Position numbers and translations under genes: made by a program. From Porphyromonadaceae bacterium UBA7042 (GTDB lineage: Bacteria; Bacteroidota; Bacteroidia; Bacteroidales; Muribaculaceae): a stretch of 60,880 nucleotides of DNA. Positions within the stretch are counted from its first letter, which is position 1; every line of letters starts with the position of its first letter. Below, in pieces: positions 15,801-25,610 of the stretch. The stretch is from the NCBI GenBank assembly GCA_002494015.1, contig DLAR01000030.1:1-60880 (forward strand), read 5' to 3'. The notes under the pieces were generated by a model. The model was not told the origin of the DNA, did no database searches, and saw only the letters and a program-made list of their open reading frames with translations.

Positions 15801-17672
15801 CTAAAGCCGTAGGCGGGCAAAGGCGGCGAAGAAATCGCTGCTTGAACGGGCCGGGGTTACCGAATCGATGTACAGGGCGATGGCGCGAGTCATCAGTATG
15901 TCATCATGGCATCCCTTGCGGGCGGCATAGGACCCACCGGGCAACTGCTCATACTGCAACAGCTCGTTGCACGCGCCGTTGTCGCGCTCCACATATCCCG
16001 CATCTCGCACCCGGGCCACCAACAGTGATATTATGGCCGCCTTGGTGGCACGGTTGGTGTGGAATCCGAGACGGAAACCGGGACGGCGGTAAAGGTTGTC
16101 ATAATACCGCTCAAGCAGGCTAAGCAGGTGGGGGCCTTGTTCCTCGCCACTCTCAAGCGAGTTACTCTCGATGACGAGCAGGGCCTCGCGGTAGTAAACA
16201 CCGATGGCGGCAGCCTTCCACGCGAGAAGGTCGTGGTCAGTGTGCCCGCGCCACTGGGCGACAATCTCGGGGCGGCGCGCCGGGGAGTCCGTGTCGAGGC
16301 GGCGGTCAAGGACGGTTATCACCGAGTAGTCAGACCCGTCGGCACGTCCGCCGATGTCGACCGCGACGATGTAGTCATCGCGCCGGGTGCCGACGCGGGG
16401 TTTGCGCCACACTACCAGCCTGCCGTCAGGACCGGGGACAAATTTCACCCCGCGCAGCGCGTCCTCGTCCTTGATACCCTTCCCGGCAATCTCCCCGGGA
16501 ATGCCGTCGTCACAGTCGAGACGCAGCCGCTCCACATGGTCGGGGCTGAAGACCCCTGAGGCAGTCTGGGCGAAAGCCTCGGTATCGTCAGAAGGGTACT
16601 CGGCCATCGTCGAGCGATGGTCCGATGTCTCGCGACGCTTGTAGCGGTACCAGTTTATCGCCTCAAGGGTGCATCCCCGGTTCCACAGGGAGCGCTCGTA
16701 GTCGTCCATCGACTCCCACAAGGCAGCGTGGTCGGGCACGGGGATGACGCACCGTTCAAGCTCATACCACGGAACGAATACGGCCACCTTGTCACTCTTG
16801 CCCTTGCAGGCGCGAAGCCACTCGTTGTGGAAAAAACCGCCCACGCCGTTGGCGGTGCTCTCCATGACCACACACGACATGGGTTCCGGATCGATGCCCG
16901 AGCAGATGGAGCGCACGAAGTCCTCGGGGGTGTGCTTGGCCGAGTCTTTCCAGAAAGCCACCTCGCTCAGATGGGCCATCGCGTAGTTTCCGCCGCGGGC
17001 GGCATCCTGATTGTCGCTCGACGCGAGTGTCACGCGGCATCCGCGGCCGGGAATGAAGCGGGTGTTGGTCGAGCCTTCAAACGGCTTGAAGGCCGGGGGC
17101 GCGTCATCCTCGTCCCAGTATTCGCGGGGATATGAGGCGAGAATCTTGGTGTACATGCCGCGGATGTTGGCGGCGGCATCACGGACATGGGCGCAGATTA
17201 TCGAGTTCCAGTTGCGGCGGTGGACAATCTGAATCCACGCGAAGTAGACCTGAACGAGAGTCGAACATCCCCACTGTCTCGCCTTGAGGATGATGGCGCG
17301 GACAGGGAGTCCCGTCACGCGCTGCGACTCAAAGACCGCGAGCACCTTGCGCTGGGCGCGGTTGAGGCGGAACGGTATGTCGCGGCCTGTCTTCTTGTCA
17401 TAGATGCGCACACATGTGACGGCCCAGAATTCAAAATCGTAGCGAAAACGCATCATCGTCAAAGCCTGCTCCCCCATCAGGGTCGAAAAACCGTCGTCGG
17501 CGACCATCGCGGCGGGGAGGCTCAGTGTCTTTCCCGCGACCTCGACCGGCACCCTGTCGCCCCCGACCGCTACAGCCCCCTCCCCGGTGACGGGGTCGTA
17601 ACGGTCAATCTGCCGGGCGTTGCGGCGGGCGTTTTCCTCAATAATTTCCTTAATATCTTTCATTGGTTTCAT
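15801..17672 (-). CDS. Phage-type terminase large subunit (ATPase plus nuclease)
   Basis: 623 residues. The N-terminal ATPase has a deviant Walker A, ILKARQWGCST (about 128-138; the lysine sits before the loop and GKS/T is GCS), a Walker B with catalytic Glu in YAMAHLSEVAFW (about 230-241) and a coupling motif ESTANGVGG (271-279). The C-terminal RNase H-like nuclease shows the expected acids: D439 in VAVDIGG, E502 in LLVIESNS and D590/D591 in GCHDDIL. All parts of a working headful/cos packaging motor seem present. It starts inside the end of the upstream 811-residue gene (23-nt overlap; an internal ATG at 17663 would give 14 nt). No portal, capsid, integrase or small terminase is adjacent, so it is an isolated phage remnant or a domesticated module. 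Confidence 0.88.
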   Translation of the reverse strand: MKPMKDIKEIIEENARRNARQIDRYDPVTGEGAVAVGGDRVPVEVAGKTLSLPAAMVADDGFSTLMGEQALTMMRFRYDFEFWAVTCVRIYDKKTGRDIPFRLNRAQRKVLAVFESQRVTGLPVRAIILKARQWGCSTLVQVYFAWIQIVHRRNWNSIICAHVRDAAANIRGMYTKILASYPREYWDEDDAPPAFKPFEGSTNTRFIPGRGCRVTLASSDNQDAARGGNYAMAHLSEVAFWKDSAKHTPEDFVRSICSGIDPEPMSCVVMESTANGVGGFFHNEWLRACKGKSDKVAVFVPWYELERCVIPVPDHAALWESMDDYERSLWNRGCTLEAINWYRYKRRETSDHRSTMAEYPSDDTEAFAQTASGVFSPDHVERLRLDCDDGIPGEIAGKGIKDEDALRGVKFVPGPDGRLVVWRKPRVGTRRDDYIVAVDIGGRADGSDYSVITVLDRRLDTDSPARRPEIVAQWRGHTDHDLLAWKAAAIGVYYREALLVIESNSLESGEEQGPHLLSLLERYYDNLYRRPGFRLGFHTNRATKAAIISLLVARVRDAGYVERDNGACNELLQYEQLPGGSYAARKGCHDDILMTRAIALYIDSVTPARSSSDFFAAFARLRL

Positions 17673-20085
17673 AAGTCAGCCTGAGTGATTCAAAAACAGT
17701 ATCGGGGGCGGCCTCCCCGTCGATAGAGAGGGAGGTGTATTCGCGGAACGGTGTCAGGGCGAGTCCCGAGAGGGGGCGGTTAAGCTCGCCGTCAACGTGA
17801 TAGCGGGCCGCTGTCAGGGCGTGGGGCGAACCCGCGCCGCCGTCGGCCCAGACGGTCACATCGCCGACAAACCGGGAGGAGAACAGCGACACCTCGGCGC
17901 GCAGAAGGGAGCCGTAACGGGAGGTGTCATACCGCGCGCGCCATTTCACACGCCGTGAGGCAAATCGGCGGGTTTTGCGCGCCGCGTCGACAATCGTGCC
18001 GCCGACAAGTGTCAGGAACAGTGCGCCGGGAGCTGAAAGCAACGACTCGGCCCCGAGGCCGTCGCGGGTATAAAGCGGCTTGCCATACCGGTCATAAACC
18101 GTAAATATCCCTGCCTGCGAGTCATAGACCCAGAGGTCTTCGGAGCCAAAGGGGCACCCCATCATGTCGCATCTCAGATCACGGCGCAGAGTCTCGGCGG
18201 CCGAGCGGTGCTGCACCGAAACCAAGTCGCCGCCCGCGAGTGCCATCACGCGCTTGTTGACGATGGCGACATGCCGCGCGTCGACAACCCCGCGTCGGTC
18301 GACGAGCCACGAGCCGAATGACTTGCCGTTGCTGCGGAGGCAGTATATCCCGGTGGGGGAAAACGCGTAGAACCAGTCGTGACCGCCCGACCACGCGCCG
18401 CTGTAAAGGGGCGGGGCGGGAGCCAAGGCGACAATATCGCCCGAACCGACGTGTCCCGCCGAGCGGATGAGGAGGGGGTGATTGGTCCTCGCGACAGCGA
18501 TGCCGTCGGGGAAATCCCTGCCCGAGGGACTTGCGGCAGGCTCGACATATACCTCCATCTCGGTATCGAAGTCAATGGGGCGGAGCGAGGGGTTGAGATA
18601 ATAGGCATACCTGCGGTCGCCGCCGGGGGTGAGCGGGAGTGTCAGCTTGCGGGTTCCGGCTATGATGGTCATTTCGACCGCCTCGGGATGGGGATAGGTC
18701 ACAAGCGGCGAGATGCGCAGGGAGTTGAACTCGTGCTCGGTAAACGCCTTGACCACCGAAGACCCGTCGAGAAATGTTATCTTGACAGCAGTGGGGAGTG
18801 TTGCCGCCCCGAATGTCTTGTGGCGCACGGCCAGCTCGCGCACACGGAAACCGTTGAAACGCACTGAACGGAGGTTGCCCCACACCACCGTGTCGCCCGA
18901 GTCGACAACCGCCGCCGCCGAGAGGGTATGGGGCGAAGAAAACTCACGCTCGATAACGTCGGCCACGGGAACGACCTCGGTTTCAAGCATTTTCACAAAC
19001 TGGCGCAACTGCCGGCGGGTGTCATAGAGAGATGGCTGGTAAATTATACCCTCGTTGCCGTCCAGCTTCACGGCCACGGATTCGGCCAAGGTCCCGAAAC
19101 GGTCCAATGTGCCGACGGCGCGGCGGTGGAGCATCGTGCCGGGCGCGGCGGGGAAGTTTCCGGGCACGACCCCGGGCGCGGTGAGCGACAGTCGGCCCGT
19201 GGAGGGGGTGAATGATTCCCAGCGGGCAGTCACCTTCATCGACGGGTCGACGGGGTGGAGCTGCGGAGAGACCTCGATGCCGACGGTGCCGATGCCGTCC
19301 CACATATCCTCGACCTCGGCCGACGGGAACCTGAGGCTGACGCGGAAGGCCATAGCGGTCAGCGACGCGCCCTGAAGGGATGAAAACCCGTCGCCGGCGG
19401 CCTCCATCCCGACCGTCGTGGCCTGAATGCCAGAATCATGCCCGAGCATTATGGGACCCGAAGTATAGACGGTGCGGCCACTGAAATCGGTGAGATTCCA
19501 GCGGACCATGACAGGCATGATATAGGCTCCGTCGGCCGCGGCCGCATCGCTGATGCGGCAGTAGGCATCAAGATAGTCGGCGGTGAGGGTGTCGATATCG
19601 GCGGCGACAAGTGACGACGAGCGTGAATTGTAGACCCCGCGCAGCTGACGTGAGGGCATCTGAGCGGTGACGGCCCCGATGTCGACGGTGGAGATAATGG
19701 GGATAGCGAATGCCGTGTCTTTTTCCACGACCCATCGGCCCGACGGATCCAAGTTTATGACCATCGGAGGGTTGTCGGGAATCATGACGATGAAACCGGC
19801 GCGTGCACTGTAGGCGCACGAAGGGGGGCGGGGAACATCGGCGACCTTGGTCTCGGTGCCATTATAGAGAACCCACAGAGAGTTGCCGCGCACGACGAGA
19901 AGGGAGCGCGTGCCGTCGCTGTGGGGATAGACAGAGAGCGGCGCGCCACCGTTTTCCGTAACAGTAACCGGGTCGCTGACAGGCATAAAGCGTCCGTTGC
20001 CGTCGGAGGCAAGGTTGTGGCACACCTCGACGTTTTCGCCCAGATAGCGGGCGGGAGCGTTAAAAAAGTTCTTTTTCTTTTCCAT
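17650..20085 (-). CDS. Large beta-rich protein coupled to the terminase gene, function unknown
   Basis: 811 residues from the ATG at 20085; the frame is open to 20172, but the upstream part is hydrophilic and the 20085 start follows a TAATTTTG box by 21 nt. No signal peptide, no clear membrane segment. The sequence is beta-rich with kelch/propeller-like strands (RSLLVVRGNSLWVLYNG, FYAFSPTGIYCLRSNG, LWVYDSQAGIFTVYD). The opening, FFNAPARYLGENVEVCHNLASDGNG, resembles the start of phage structural proteins that list features of DNA-stabilisation or tail-ring proteins, but this is only an impression. The overlap with the terminase gene implies translational coupling and a shared, probably phage-derived, role. 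Confidence 0.6.
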   Translation of the reverse strand: MEKKKNFFNAPARYLGENVEVCHNLASDGNGRFMPVSDPVTVTENGGAPLSVYPHSDGTRSLLVVRGNSLWVLYNGTETKVADVPRPPSCAYSARAGFIVMIPDNPPMVINLDPSGRWVVEKDTAFAIPIISTVDIGAVTAQMPSRQLRGVYNSRSSSLVAADIDTLTADYLDAYCRISDAAAADGAYIMPVMVRWNLTDFSGRTVYTSGPIMLGHDSGIQATTVGMEAAGDGFSSLQGASLTAMAFRVSLRFPSAEVEDMWDGIGTVGIEVSPQLHPVDPSMKVTARWESFTPSTGRLSLTAPGVVPGNFPAAPGTMLHRRAVGTLDRFGTLAESVAVKLDGNEGIIYQPSLYDTRRQLRQFVKMLETEVVPVADVIEREFSSPHTLSAAAVVDSGDTVVWGNLRSVRFNGFRVRELAVRHKTFGAATLPTAVKITFLDGSSVVKAFTEHEFNSLRISPLVTYPHPEAVEMTIIAGTRKLTLPLTPGGDRRYAYYLNPSLRPIDFDTEMEVYVEPAASPSGRDFPDGIAVARTNHPLLIRSAGHVGSGDIVALAPAPPLYSGAWSGGHDWFYAFSPTGIYCLRSNGKSFGSWLVDRRGVVDARHVAIVNKRVMALAGGDLVSVQHRSAAETLRRDLRCDMMGCPFGSEDLWVYDSQAGIFTVYDRYGKPLYTRDGLGAESLLSAPGALFLTLVGGTIVDAARKTRRFASRRVKWRARYDTSRYGSLLRAEVSLFSSRFVGDVTVWADGGAGSPHALTAARYHVDGELNRPLSGLALTPFREYTSLSIDGEAAPDTVFESLRLTYETNERY

Positions 20086-20106
20086 AGATGATTCTTGTTT
20101 TTTCCG

Positions 20107-20114
20107 CAAAATTA
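20107..20114 (-). promoter_or_regulatory. -7 box TAATTTTG of the 811-residue gene and terminase
   Basis: Matches TAnnTTTG on the minus strand, 21 nt before the ATG at 20085. It supports that start and an independently transcribed two-gene unit. Confidence 0.55.
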
Positions 20115-20249
20115 CATCATGAAAAAGGGGGGTGTAATGCGATAATGTCGCTTTGTTAGATTCATAATGCATAAAACCTTTTACAATTGAAAATTGACAA
20201 TTTTTAATTCGCCATTTAGATTATTTATTAATAGATTTTTAGCAAAATG

Positions 20250-20280
20250 TTGTGTGTGTCAAAAAAAATATGTAATTTTG
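20250..20280 (+). promoter_or_regulatory. Promoter of the Lrp/AsnC regulator gene
   Basis: TTG at 20250-20252, 20-nt spacer, TAATTTTG at 20273-20280. This is a full match to the Bacteroidetes promoter and lies 48 nt upstream of the ATG. Confidence 0.75.
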
Positions 20281-20328
20281 TCACACTTTTCATGCAAAAT
20301 AATACATTATCATATTATACTACTCCAA

Positions 20329-20790
20329 ATGGAAAAAATTGATAATCTTGACCGCAAAATACTTGAAATTATAATGCGTAATGCCCGCATCGCGTCAAAA
20401 GACGTAGCCAAAGATTGCGGAGTTTCACGCGCGGCCATCCATCAGCGCATCCAGCGCATGATCGACCTCAACGTCATCACGGGGTCGGGATACACGGTAG
20501 ACCCGAAAGTACTCGGTTTCCGCACCTGCACCTATATCGGCGTCAACCTTGAACGCGGCGCGCTGTACCGCGACGTTGTTCCCGAGCTTGAAAAAATCCC
20601 CGAAGTAGTGGAGTGCCATTTCACCACCGGCCCTTACACGATGCTTATCAAGCTCTATGCCCGCGACAACGAGCACCTGATGGAGCTGCTTAACGACAAA
20701 ATTCAGAATATCAAGGGTGTGACCGGGACCGAGACCCTTATCTCTCTCGACCACAGCATCCACCGCGAGATGCCGGTGTGCTACACTTGA
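20329..20790 (+). CDS. Lrp/AsnC-family transcriptional regulator
   Basis: 153 residues from the ATG at 20329 (an in-frame upstream start at 20194 lies before the promoter and is not used). The N-terminal winged HTH (LDRKILEIIMRNARIASKDVAKDCGVSRAAIHQRIQRM) and a C-terminal RAM ligand-binding domain (CTYIGVNLERG, VVECHFTTGPYTMLIKLYARD) give the normal Lrp length and order. Such proteins sense amino acids and form octameric rings on DNA. The stop codon is immediately followed by a heptamer tandem repeat and then a strong terminator, so it is monocistronic. Targets unknown. Confidence 0.93.
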   Translation: MEKIDNLDRKILEIIMRNARIASKDVAKDCGVSRAAIHQRIQRMIDLNVITGSGYTVDPKVLGFRTCTYIGVNLERGALYRDVVPELEKIPEVVECHFTTGPYTMLIKLYARDNEHLMELLNDKIQNIKGVTGTETLISLDHSIHREMPVCYT

Positions 20791-20846
20791 ACAGATAACA
20801 AATAACAAATAACAAATAACAGATAACAGATAACAGATAACAAATA
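20791..20846. repeat. Heptamer tandem repeat, 8 units of ACARATA
   Basis: Eight consecutive 7-nt units (ACAGATA or ACAAATA) start directly after the Lrp stop codon. The same unit is seen at 9367-9465 (opposite strand) and 56633-56688. Confidence 0.9.
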
Positions 20847-20848
20847 GC

Positions 20849-20890
20849 AGACAAAAGATGGCTGACAGCTGCGTCGGCCATCTTTTGTCT
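20849..20890 (+). terminator. Intrinsic terminator after the Lrp gene
   Basis: A perfect 14-bp stem (AGACAAAAGATGGC with GCCATCTTTTGTCT) and 14-nt loop are followed by GTTATTTTTTC. Confidence 0.85.
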
Positions 20891-20920
20891 GTTATTTTTT
20901 CTTTTTCATTTTTTATTTCT

Positions 20921-20928
20921 TATTTTTG
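20921..20928 (+). promoter_or_regulatory. -7 box TATTTTTG of the 1503-residue protein gene
   Basis: Matches TAnnTTTG, 30 nt upstream of the ATG. No TTG was found at the normal -33 spacing. Confidence 0.5.
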
Positions 20929-20958
20929 CAATGTTAATCTCTTATATCACATTTTTGC

Positions 20959-23900
20959 ATGAGAAATAAATTTTTACTGGCGTTTTTTGCCGTGGTGGGC
21001 TTTGCCCTATGCGCAGTGGCTGAAAGACCACAACGCGCGCTTCCGACATCAGCCGAGTCGAGCCGGATGTTCCGAAAGGCACGTCCCTCCTCGCGGGCAG
21101 GATTGCCGCTGATGCGCAACACGACGGTGCGTCTTTCCGGGATAGCGTCCAATGGCGCGGAGTCACAGGGTGTCGAAATCGACGGCATCGACCTGCGCGG
21201 CTATCTGTGTTATTCATCAACAGGGACATGGGGTTTCTACCGCATCCCCACGACCGGGGATGAATCGCCCGGACTTCTGCACGCCATAAATATTTACCGT
21301 GCCCGCAGCGGCACACTCGTGGGTGATACCTATTATATAGCTGAAGAGGTCGACAACGGCGAACTCGACGGAGAAAGATACTATATCTATTCGTTCAATC
21401 CCGAGACATGGGAGGTAATCGACAAGCGCGAGACCGAATACACGCGCATGGCCTCGGATTTGGCTACCGACCCGGTGACAGGAAAGACCTACGGCTGTTT
21501 CTACAAGACGAGGGAAAGCTCCAACGGCGAGGTGACATCGTGGGTATTCGGCACAATCGACTACGAAACGCTCGAAGTAACCGAGATTTCCGAGCCGTTC
21601 ACCCGCCAGTGGATCAGCTGTGCGATAGATGCCGACGGCACAATGTATGCCATTGATTACTACGGTGTTCTGCACAGAGTCGACAAGACAACCGGAACCA
21701 AGACCCGCATCGGGTCGACAGGGTTAAACTTTGTCAGCGGCGGTATCACCTTCAACCAGTCGGCAGCCATCGACCCGGTAACGGGCAGGATGTTTGCATC
21801 GTGTGACAAATACATGGAGGGGGATTATATCTACGAAATCGACAAGGCGACGGGCAAGGCGACGCTTGTCTACACATTTGCCGACGACTTTATCCCTCAG
21901 GGACTTTATATCCCGGCGCGCCCCGCTGCCGACGATGCCCCGGCAGCCGTGGCCGACCTGACGCTCAATGTCGAAGGCGCGTCGCTCTCGGGCGAGGCAG
22001 TGTTCACCGCACCCGACAAGGCATTTGGTGGCAGCGCGCTCGAAGGCCCGCTGAAATGGAGCGTAATCGTCAACGAGACGGCAGTGTCAAGCGCGGCGGC
22101 AGCACCGGGCGAGAAAGTGACTGTCCCCGTGGAGGTATCCTCGGCAGGCGAGCACATCGTGACCGTCATCATGTCCAATGACGGCGGCAACAGTCCCAAG
22201 GCACAGGTGAGACGCTACTTCGGCAACGACACCCCGTCGACCCCGTCGGTGACACTCGCCCGCGACGGCGGGAACTTCGTGGTGTCATGGAATGCCGTCA
22301 CCACGGGCATCCATGACGGGTATGTCGACAGCGACAACATGACCTATACCGTCACCCGCCACCCCGACAATATTACCGTGGCCCGCGACATAAGGGAGAC
22401 AACCGTCACCGACCCTGTCGCCAAGCCTGACAACATGACCCCTTACAGTTACAGCGTCACCGCCACAGCCGCAGGACTGACCTCGGCGGCGGGAACCACG
22501 GCCCGTTACCCTCTCGGAGAGATTCGGCCCCCCTACAAGGCTGATTTCGAGGCTGCTGACGCTCTCGATTTCTACACCGTCATCGACGGCAACAACGACG
22601 GCCGCCGGTGGAGCGCCATCGACGGATGCCTGAGGCTGCCGACAGCCTTTGAAAGCGATGCCGACGACTGGGCCGTCACCCCGCCGCTGCGCCTCGAAAA
22701 GGGAAAACGCTACCGGGTGACTTTCCTGACATGGTCACACAGCAACAATGGTTACACCGAGCGGATGGAGGTCAAGTGGGGCGCCGCTCCGACTCCCGAG
22801 GGGATGACCGAGTATATCCTCGACCGCACCGACATCGACTGCACGGGCGACAACCCCTATCTGATCGAAGACTACATCGTGCCCGAGCAGGACGGCGTGT
22901 ACTATGTCGGGTTCCACGGAATCAGCGACGTTAACACGATGTTCCTGTATGTCTACAACTTTGAGATTGCCGAGGGGATGAAATCCAACGCCCCCGACGC
23001 TGTCACCGGCCTCGCCGCAACCCCCGACCCCGATGGCAAGATGAAGGCCCACCTGTCGTTCACCCTTCCGTCGACTGACATCGACGGCAACCCCTTGGAG
23101 GAACTCTCCAAGGTCGATGTCTACCGCGACCGCGAGCTTGTAGCGACGCTGACCGACAACCTTGTACCGGGCAATGAAATCAGATATACCGACGAGGTTT
23201 CCGGTAACGAAGGAGCCTACATCTACCGCGTGACACCCTACTCGGCGGCAGGCGGCGTGGGCCTTCCCACCGACGTGGCCGTCTATGTCGGTGTCAACAT
23301 CCCGGGCCGTGTCGAGAACATCGTTGTCACCGAGAGCAACGGCGACGGCGAGGTGACCCTGACATGGGAGGCGCCGAAGACCGACATCAACGGCTATCCC
23401 ATCGCGCCTGAAATCATCAGCTACGACATCTATGACATCACGATGCCCAACGACCCGTGGGTAGTGGCCACCGACCTCAAGACGCTGACCCATACCTATA
23501 CCTACCTCAACCCGGGTGCGCGGCAGATGCTGGGGCAGTGGAGCATCGTAGCCAAAACGACGGCGGGCAGCGGCTCGGCGCGCGCCTCTCAATTCCTCCC
23601 GGCAGGAACCCCCTACCCTACCCCCTACCGCGAATCGTGGGCCAACGCCGAGGTGCATTATGTCCTGTACTCGCAGGGGGTGCGCGGCGACGCGCGCTGG
23701 GACATACTTGACGACAGCAAGGGAATCGCCGCGCAGGACGGCGACAACGGGTATGCCGGATGCGCAGCCTCGACCGAAAACTATTCGGCCATCCTCGGGA
23801 TGGGCAAAATCCTCATTCCGGCCGTGAACCCCGGGGTGACATTCTATACTTACAACGTGGAGGCGGGAGCCGAAAACCTCAACACCCTCGCGCTCGAAGT

Positions 23901-25470
23901 GAACGCGGGCAACGGCTGGGAAACCGTCACCACGGTGACCATGAAGGACCTGCCGCTCAAAAACGCGTGGAACCGCGTCACAGTCTCGCTTGCCGACTAT
24001 GCCGGGAAACCAGTCCAGATGCGTTTTGTCGCCACGACCAAGACTTATGCCTCGACATGGCTCGACAACCTCGTCATCGACTCGATGCACCCCGTCAACC
24101 TGACGGCCACGACTGTCACCGCGCCCGCCGAGGCTGTTCCCGGCGAGGAATATGACGTGACGGTGTGGATTGAGAACAACGGCATGCAGCCGAGCGGAAT
24201 CTACTCGGTCGAGCTGTTCCGTGGCGATGAGCGCATAGGAGCCGAGGTCATCGAGACCCCGATTCAGAGCGGAAGCCGCGCGACGGTCAAGTTTGCCGAC
24301 TCGCTCACCCCCATGTCGCCCGACAAGACAGTCTACTATGCCCGCGTGACAACCGAGGATGACGCGGTCGAAGATGACGACATCTCGCCCGAGGTGACCG
24401 TTGCGCGCGTCGACCCGATTTATCCCGTGCCCGTGTCGCTTACAGCCGAGAGTGACGGCGAGACAATCACGCTGTCGTGGGATGAGCCTGACAGCAAGTC
24501 GTTCATCCACCCCGTGACCGAGGACTTCGAGAGCGCGACCCCCTATGTTGTCAGCAGCGTCGAGGGCTGGACCTTCATCGATGCCGACGGCGCGGAAATC
24601 TACGGAATCCAAGGCTGGGATTATCCCGGCAACCGGCAGCCGGCCGCCTACACGGTGCTGAATGCCGCCGACTCGCCCTCGGAGGATATTTACAGCGCCC
24701 ACAGCGGCAACCAGTATCTGATGTCGATGGCCGCCGTTGTGTCGCCCCGCGTGAACCACAACGACGACTGGGCCATCTCCCCGCTCCTTTCGGGCGGCGA
24801 GCAAACGGTTTCGTTCTACGCCATGACATTCGCACCGTCGCAAGAGGGTGGTTACGAGCAGTTTGAGGTCTACTATTCGACCACCGGCACCGCCATCAAG
24901 GATTTTGTTAAAATCAGCGGCCGGTATCCGGTCAACGTGCCGATGACATGGACCCGGTTCTCTTACCGCCTGCCCGAGGGGGCGAAATATTTCGCCATCC
25001 GCTGTGTGTCGGCCGACGTGTTCATGCTCTTTATCGACGACGTTACATTCACCCCCGCCGACGGTGACAGGACCCTCGACCTGAAGGGTTACAACATCTT
25101 CCGCGACGGCGTGAAACTCAACGACGAGCCTGTTGCCGAGAGGAGATTTGCCGACAAGGTCAGCGACGATGACACTCATTCCTATGTCGTCACCGCCGTC
25201 TATGACACCTATGGCGAGTCGGCAGCGTCCAACCCCGTCACCCTTTCGCGCAGCGGCATCGCCGATGTCACCGCCGGGGGAATCAGCGTGACAGGCAGCC
25301 GCGGCAATATTGTCATTACAGGTGCCGACGGAATGGCGGTGACAGTCGTCACCCCCGACGGCCGCACAGCCGCGTCGCTCACGGCGACCGCCGAGACAGC
25401 CGTCGCCGCCCGCCCGGGTCTCTACATCGTCAAGGCAGGGCCGGTTGTCAAGAAAGTGATCGTGAAGTAA
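20959..25470 (+). CDS. Giant secreted FN3/jelly-roll protein with T9SS-type sorting domain
   Basis: 1503 residues. Signal peptide about 1-21. Residues about 60-320 look like a beta-propeller (repeated DPVTGK/IDPVTGR and IDKATGKA turns). After that, fibronectin-III-like modules alternate with adhesin-type jelly-roll (cleaved-adhesin/MAM-like) domains near 520-660, 890-1040 and 1180-1360, each opening with a DFE or ESW strand and containing DDWAVTPPL or DDWAISPLL. The C-terminal 70 residues (ITGADGMAVTVVTPDGRT, GLYIVKAG, KKVIVK) form the sorting domain. The architecture resembles gingipain-associated haemagglutinin/adhesin regions without a protease. Probably a surface or secreted adhesin. It has its own promoter and terminator. 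Confidence 0.85.
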   Translation: MRNKFLLAFFAVVGFALCAVAERPQRALPTSAESSRMFRKARPSSRAGLPLMRNTTVRLSGIASNGAESQGVEIDGIDLRGYLCYSSTGTWGFYRIPTTGDESPGLLHAINIYRARSGTLVGDTYYIAEEVDNGELDGERYYIYSFNPETWEVIDKRETEYTRMASDLATDPVTGKTYGCFYKTRESSNGEVTSWVFGTIDYETLEVTEISEPFTRQWISCAIDADGTMYAIDYYGVLHRVDKTTGTKTRIGSTGLNFVSGGITFNQSAAIDPVTGRMFASCDKYMEGDYIYEIDKATGKATLVYTFADDFIPQGLYIPARPAADDAPAAVADLTLNVEGASLSGEAVFTAPDKAFGGSALEGPLKWSVIVNETAVSSAAAAPGEKVTVPVEVSSAGEHIVTVIMSNDGGNSPKAQVRRYFGNDTPSTPSVTLARDGGNFVVSWNAVTTGIHDGYVDSDNMTYTVTRHPDNITVARDIRETTVTDPVAKPDNMTPYSYSVTATAAGLTSAAGTTARYPLGEIRPPYKADFEAADALDFYTVIDGNNDGRRWSAIDGCLRLPTAFESDADDWAVTPPLRLEKGKRYRVTFLTWSHSNNGYTERMEVKWGAAPTPEGMTEYILDRTDIDCTGDNPYLIEDYIVPEQDGVYYVGFHGISDVNTMFLYVYNFEIAEGMKSNAPDAVTGLAATPDPDGKMKAHLSFTLPSTDIDGNPLEELSKVDVYRDRELVATLTDNLVPGNEIRYTDEVSGNEGAYIYRVTPYSAAGGVGLPTDVAVYVGVNIPGRVENIVVTESNGDGEVTLTWEAPKTDINGYPIAPEIISYDIYDITMPNDPWVVATDLKTLTHTYTYLNPGARQMLGQWSIVAKTTAGSGSARASQFLPAGTPYPTPYRESWANAEVHYVLYSQGVRGDARWDILDDSKGIAAQDGDNGYAGCAASTENYSAILGMGKILIPAVNPGVTFYTYNVEAGAENLNTLALEVNAGNGWETVTTVTMKDLPLKNAWNRVTVSLADYAGKPVQMRFVATTKTYASTWLDNLVIDSMHPVNLTATTVTAPAEAVPGEEYDVTVWIENNGMQPSGIYSVELFRGDERIGAEVIETPIQSGSRATVKFADSLTPMSPDKTVYYARVTTEDDAVEDDDISPEVTVARVDPIYPVPVSLTAESDGETITLSWDEPDSKSFIHPVTEDFESATPYVVSSVEGWTFIDADGAEIYGIQGWDYPGNRQPAAYTVLNAADSPSEDIYSAHSGNQYLMSMAAVVSPRVNHNDDWAISPLLSGGEQTVSFYAMTFAPSQEGGYEQFEVYYSTTGTAIKDFVKISGRYPVNVPMTWTRFSYRLPEGAKYFAIRCVSADVFMLFIDDVTFTPADGDRTLDLKGYNIFRDGVKLNDEPVAERRFADKVSDDDTHSYVVTAVYDTYGESAASNPVTLSRSGIADVTAGGISVTGSRGNIVITGADGMAVTVVTPDGRTAASLTATAETAVAARPGLYIVKAGPVVKKVIVK

Positions 25471-25481
25471 TTATTTCCATA

Positions 25482-25519
25482 AGAGGGTGTTTCATAACAA
25501 ATGTAATGAAACGCCCTCT
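25482..25519. repeat. AGAGGGTGTTTCAT palindrome
   Basis: Arms at 25482-25495 and 25506-25519 pair over 14 bp (one G-T) around a 10-nt loop containing AACAAAT. It belongs to the same family as the elements at 30563-30596, 32148-32223 and 60858-60880. Confidence 0.75.
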
Positions 25520-25532
25520 AAATCATTGACAC

Positions 25533-25568
25533 AAGGGTCGGTATGACACAATAATCATACCGGCCCTT
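25533..25568 (+). terminator. Intrinsic terminator after the 1503-residue protein gene
   Basis: Arms at 25533-25546 and 25555-25568 (AAGGGTCGGTATGA and complement, one G-T pair) with an 8-nt loop are followed by ACGTTTTT. Confidence 0.8.
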
Positions 25569-25610
25569 ACGTTTTTAATGAAGATAATCTGTCTTACCTA
25601 AATACACCCT

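Noticed and set aside
20194..20328. 45-residue N-terminal extension of the Lrp regulator
   Set aside because: It covers the TTG-N20-TAATTTTG promoter, and the normal Lrp start is at 20329.
22735..25179. 814-codon open frame on the minus strand inside the 1503-residue secreted protein gene
   Set aside because: It has no promoter, signal or recognisable domain and a biased Val/Gly/His/Arg composition typical of the antisense of GC-rich genes. The plus-strand protein has clear domains, a signal peptide and a sorting domain.
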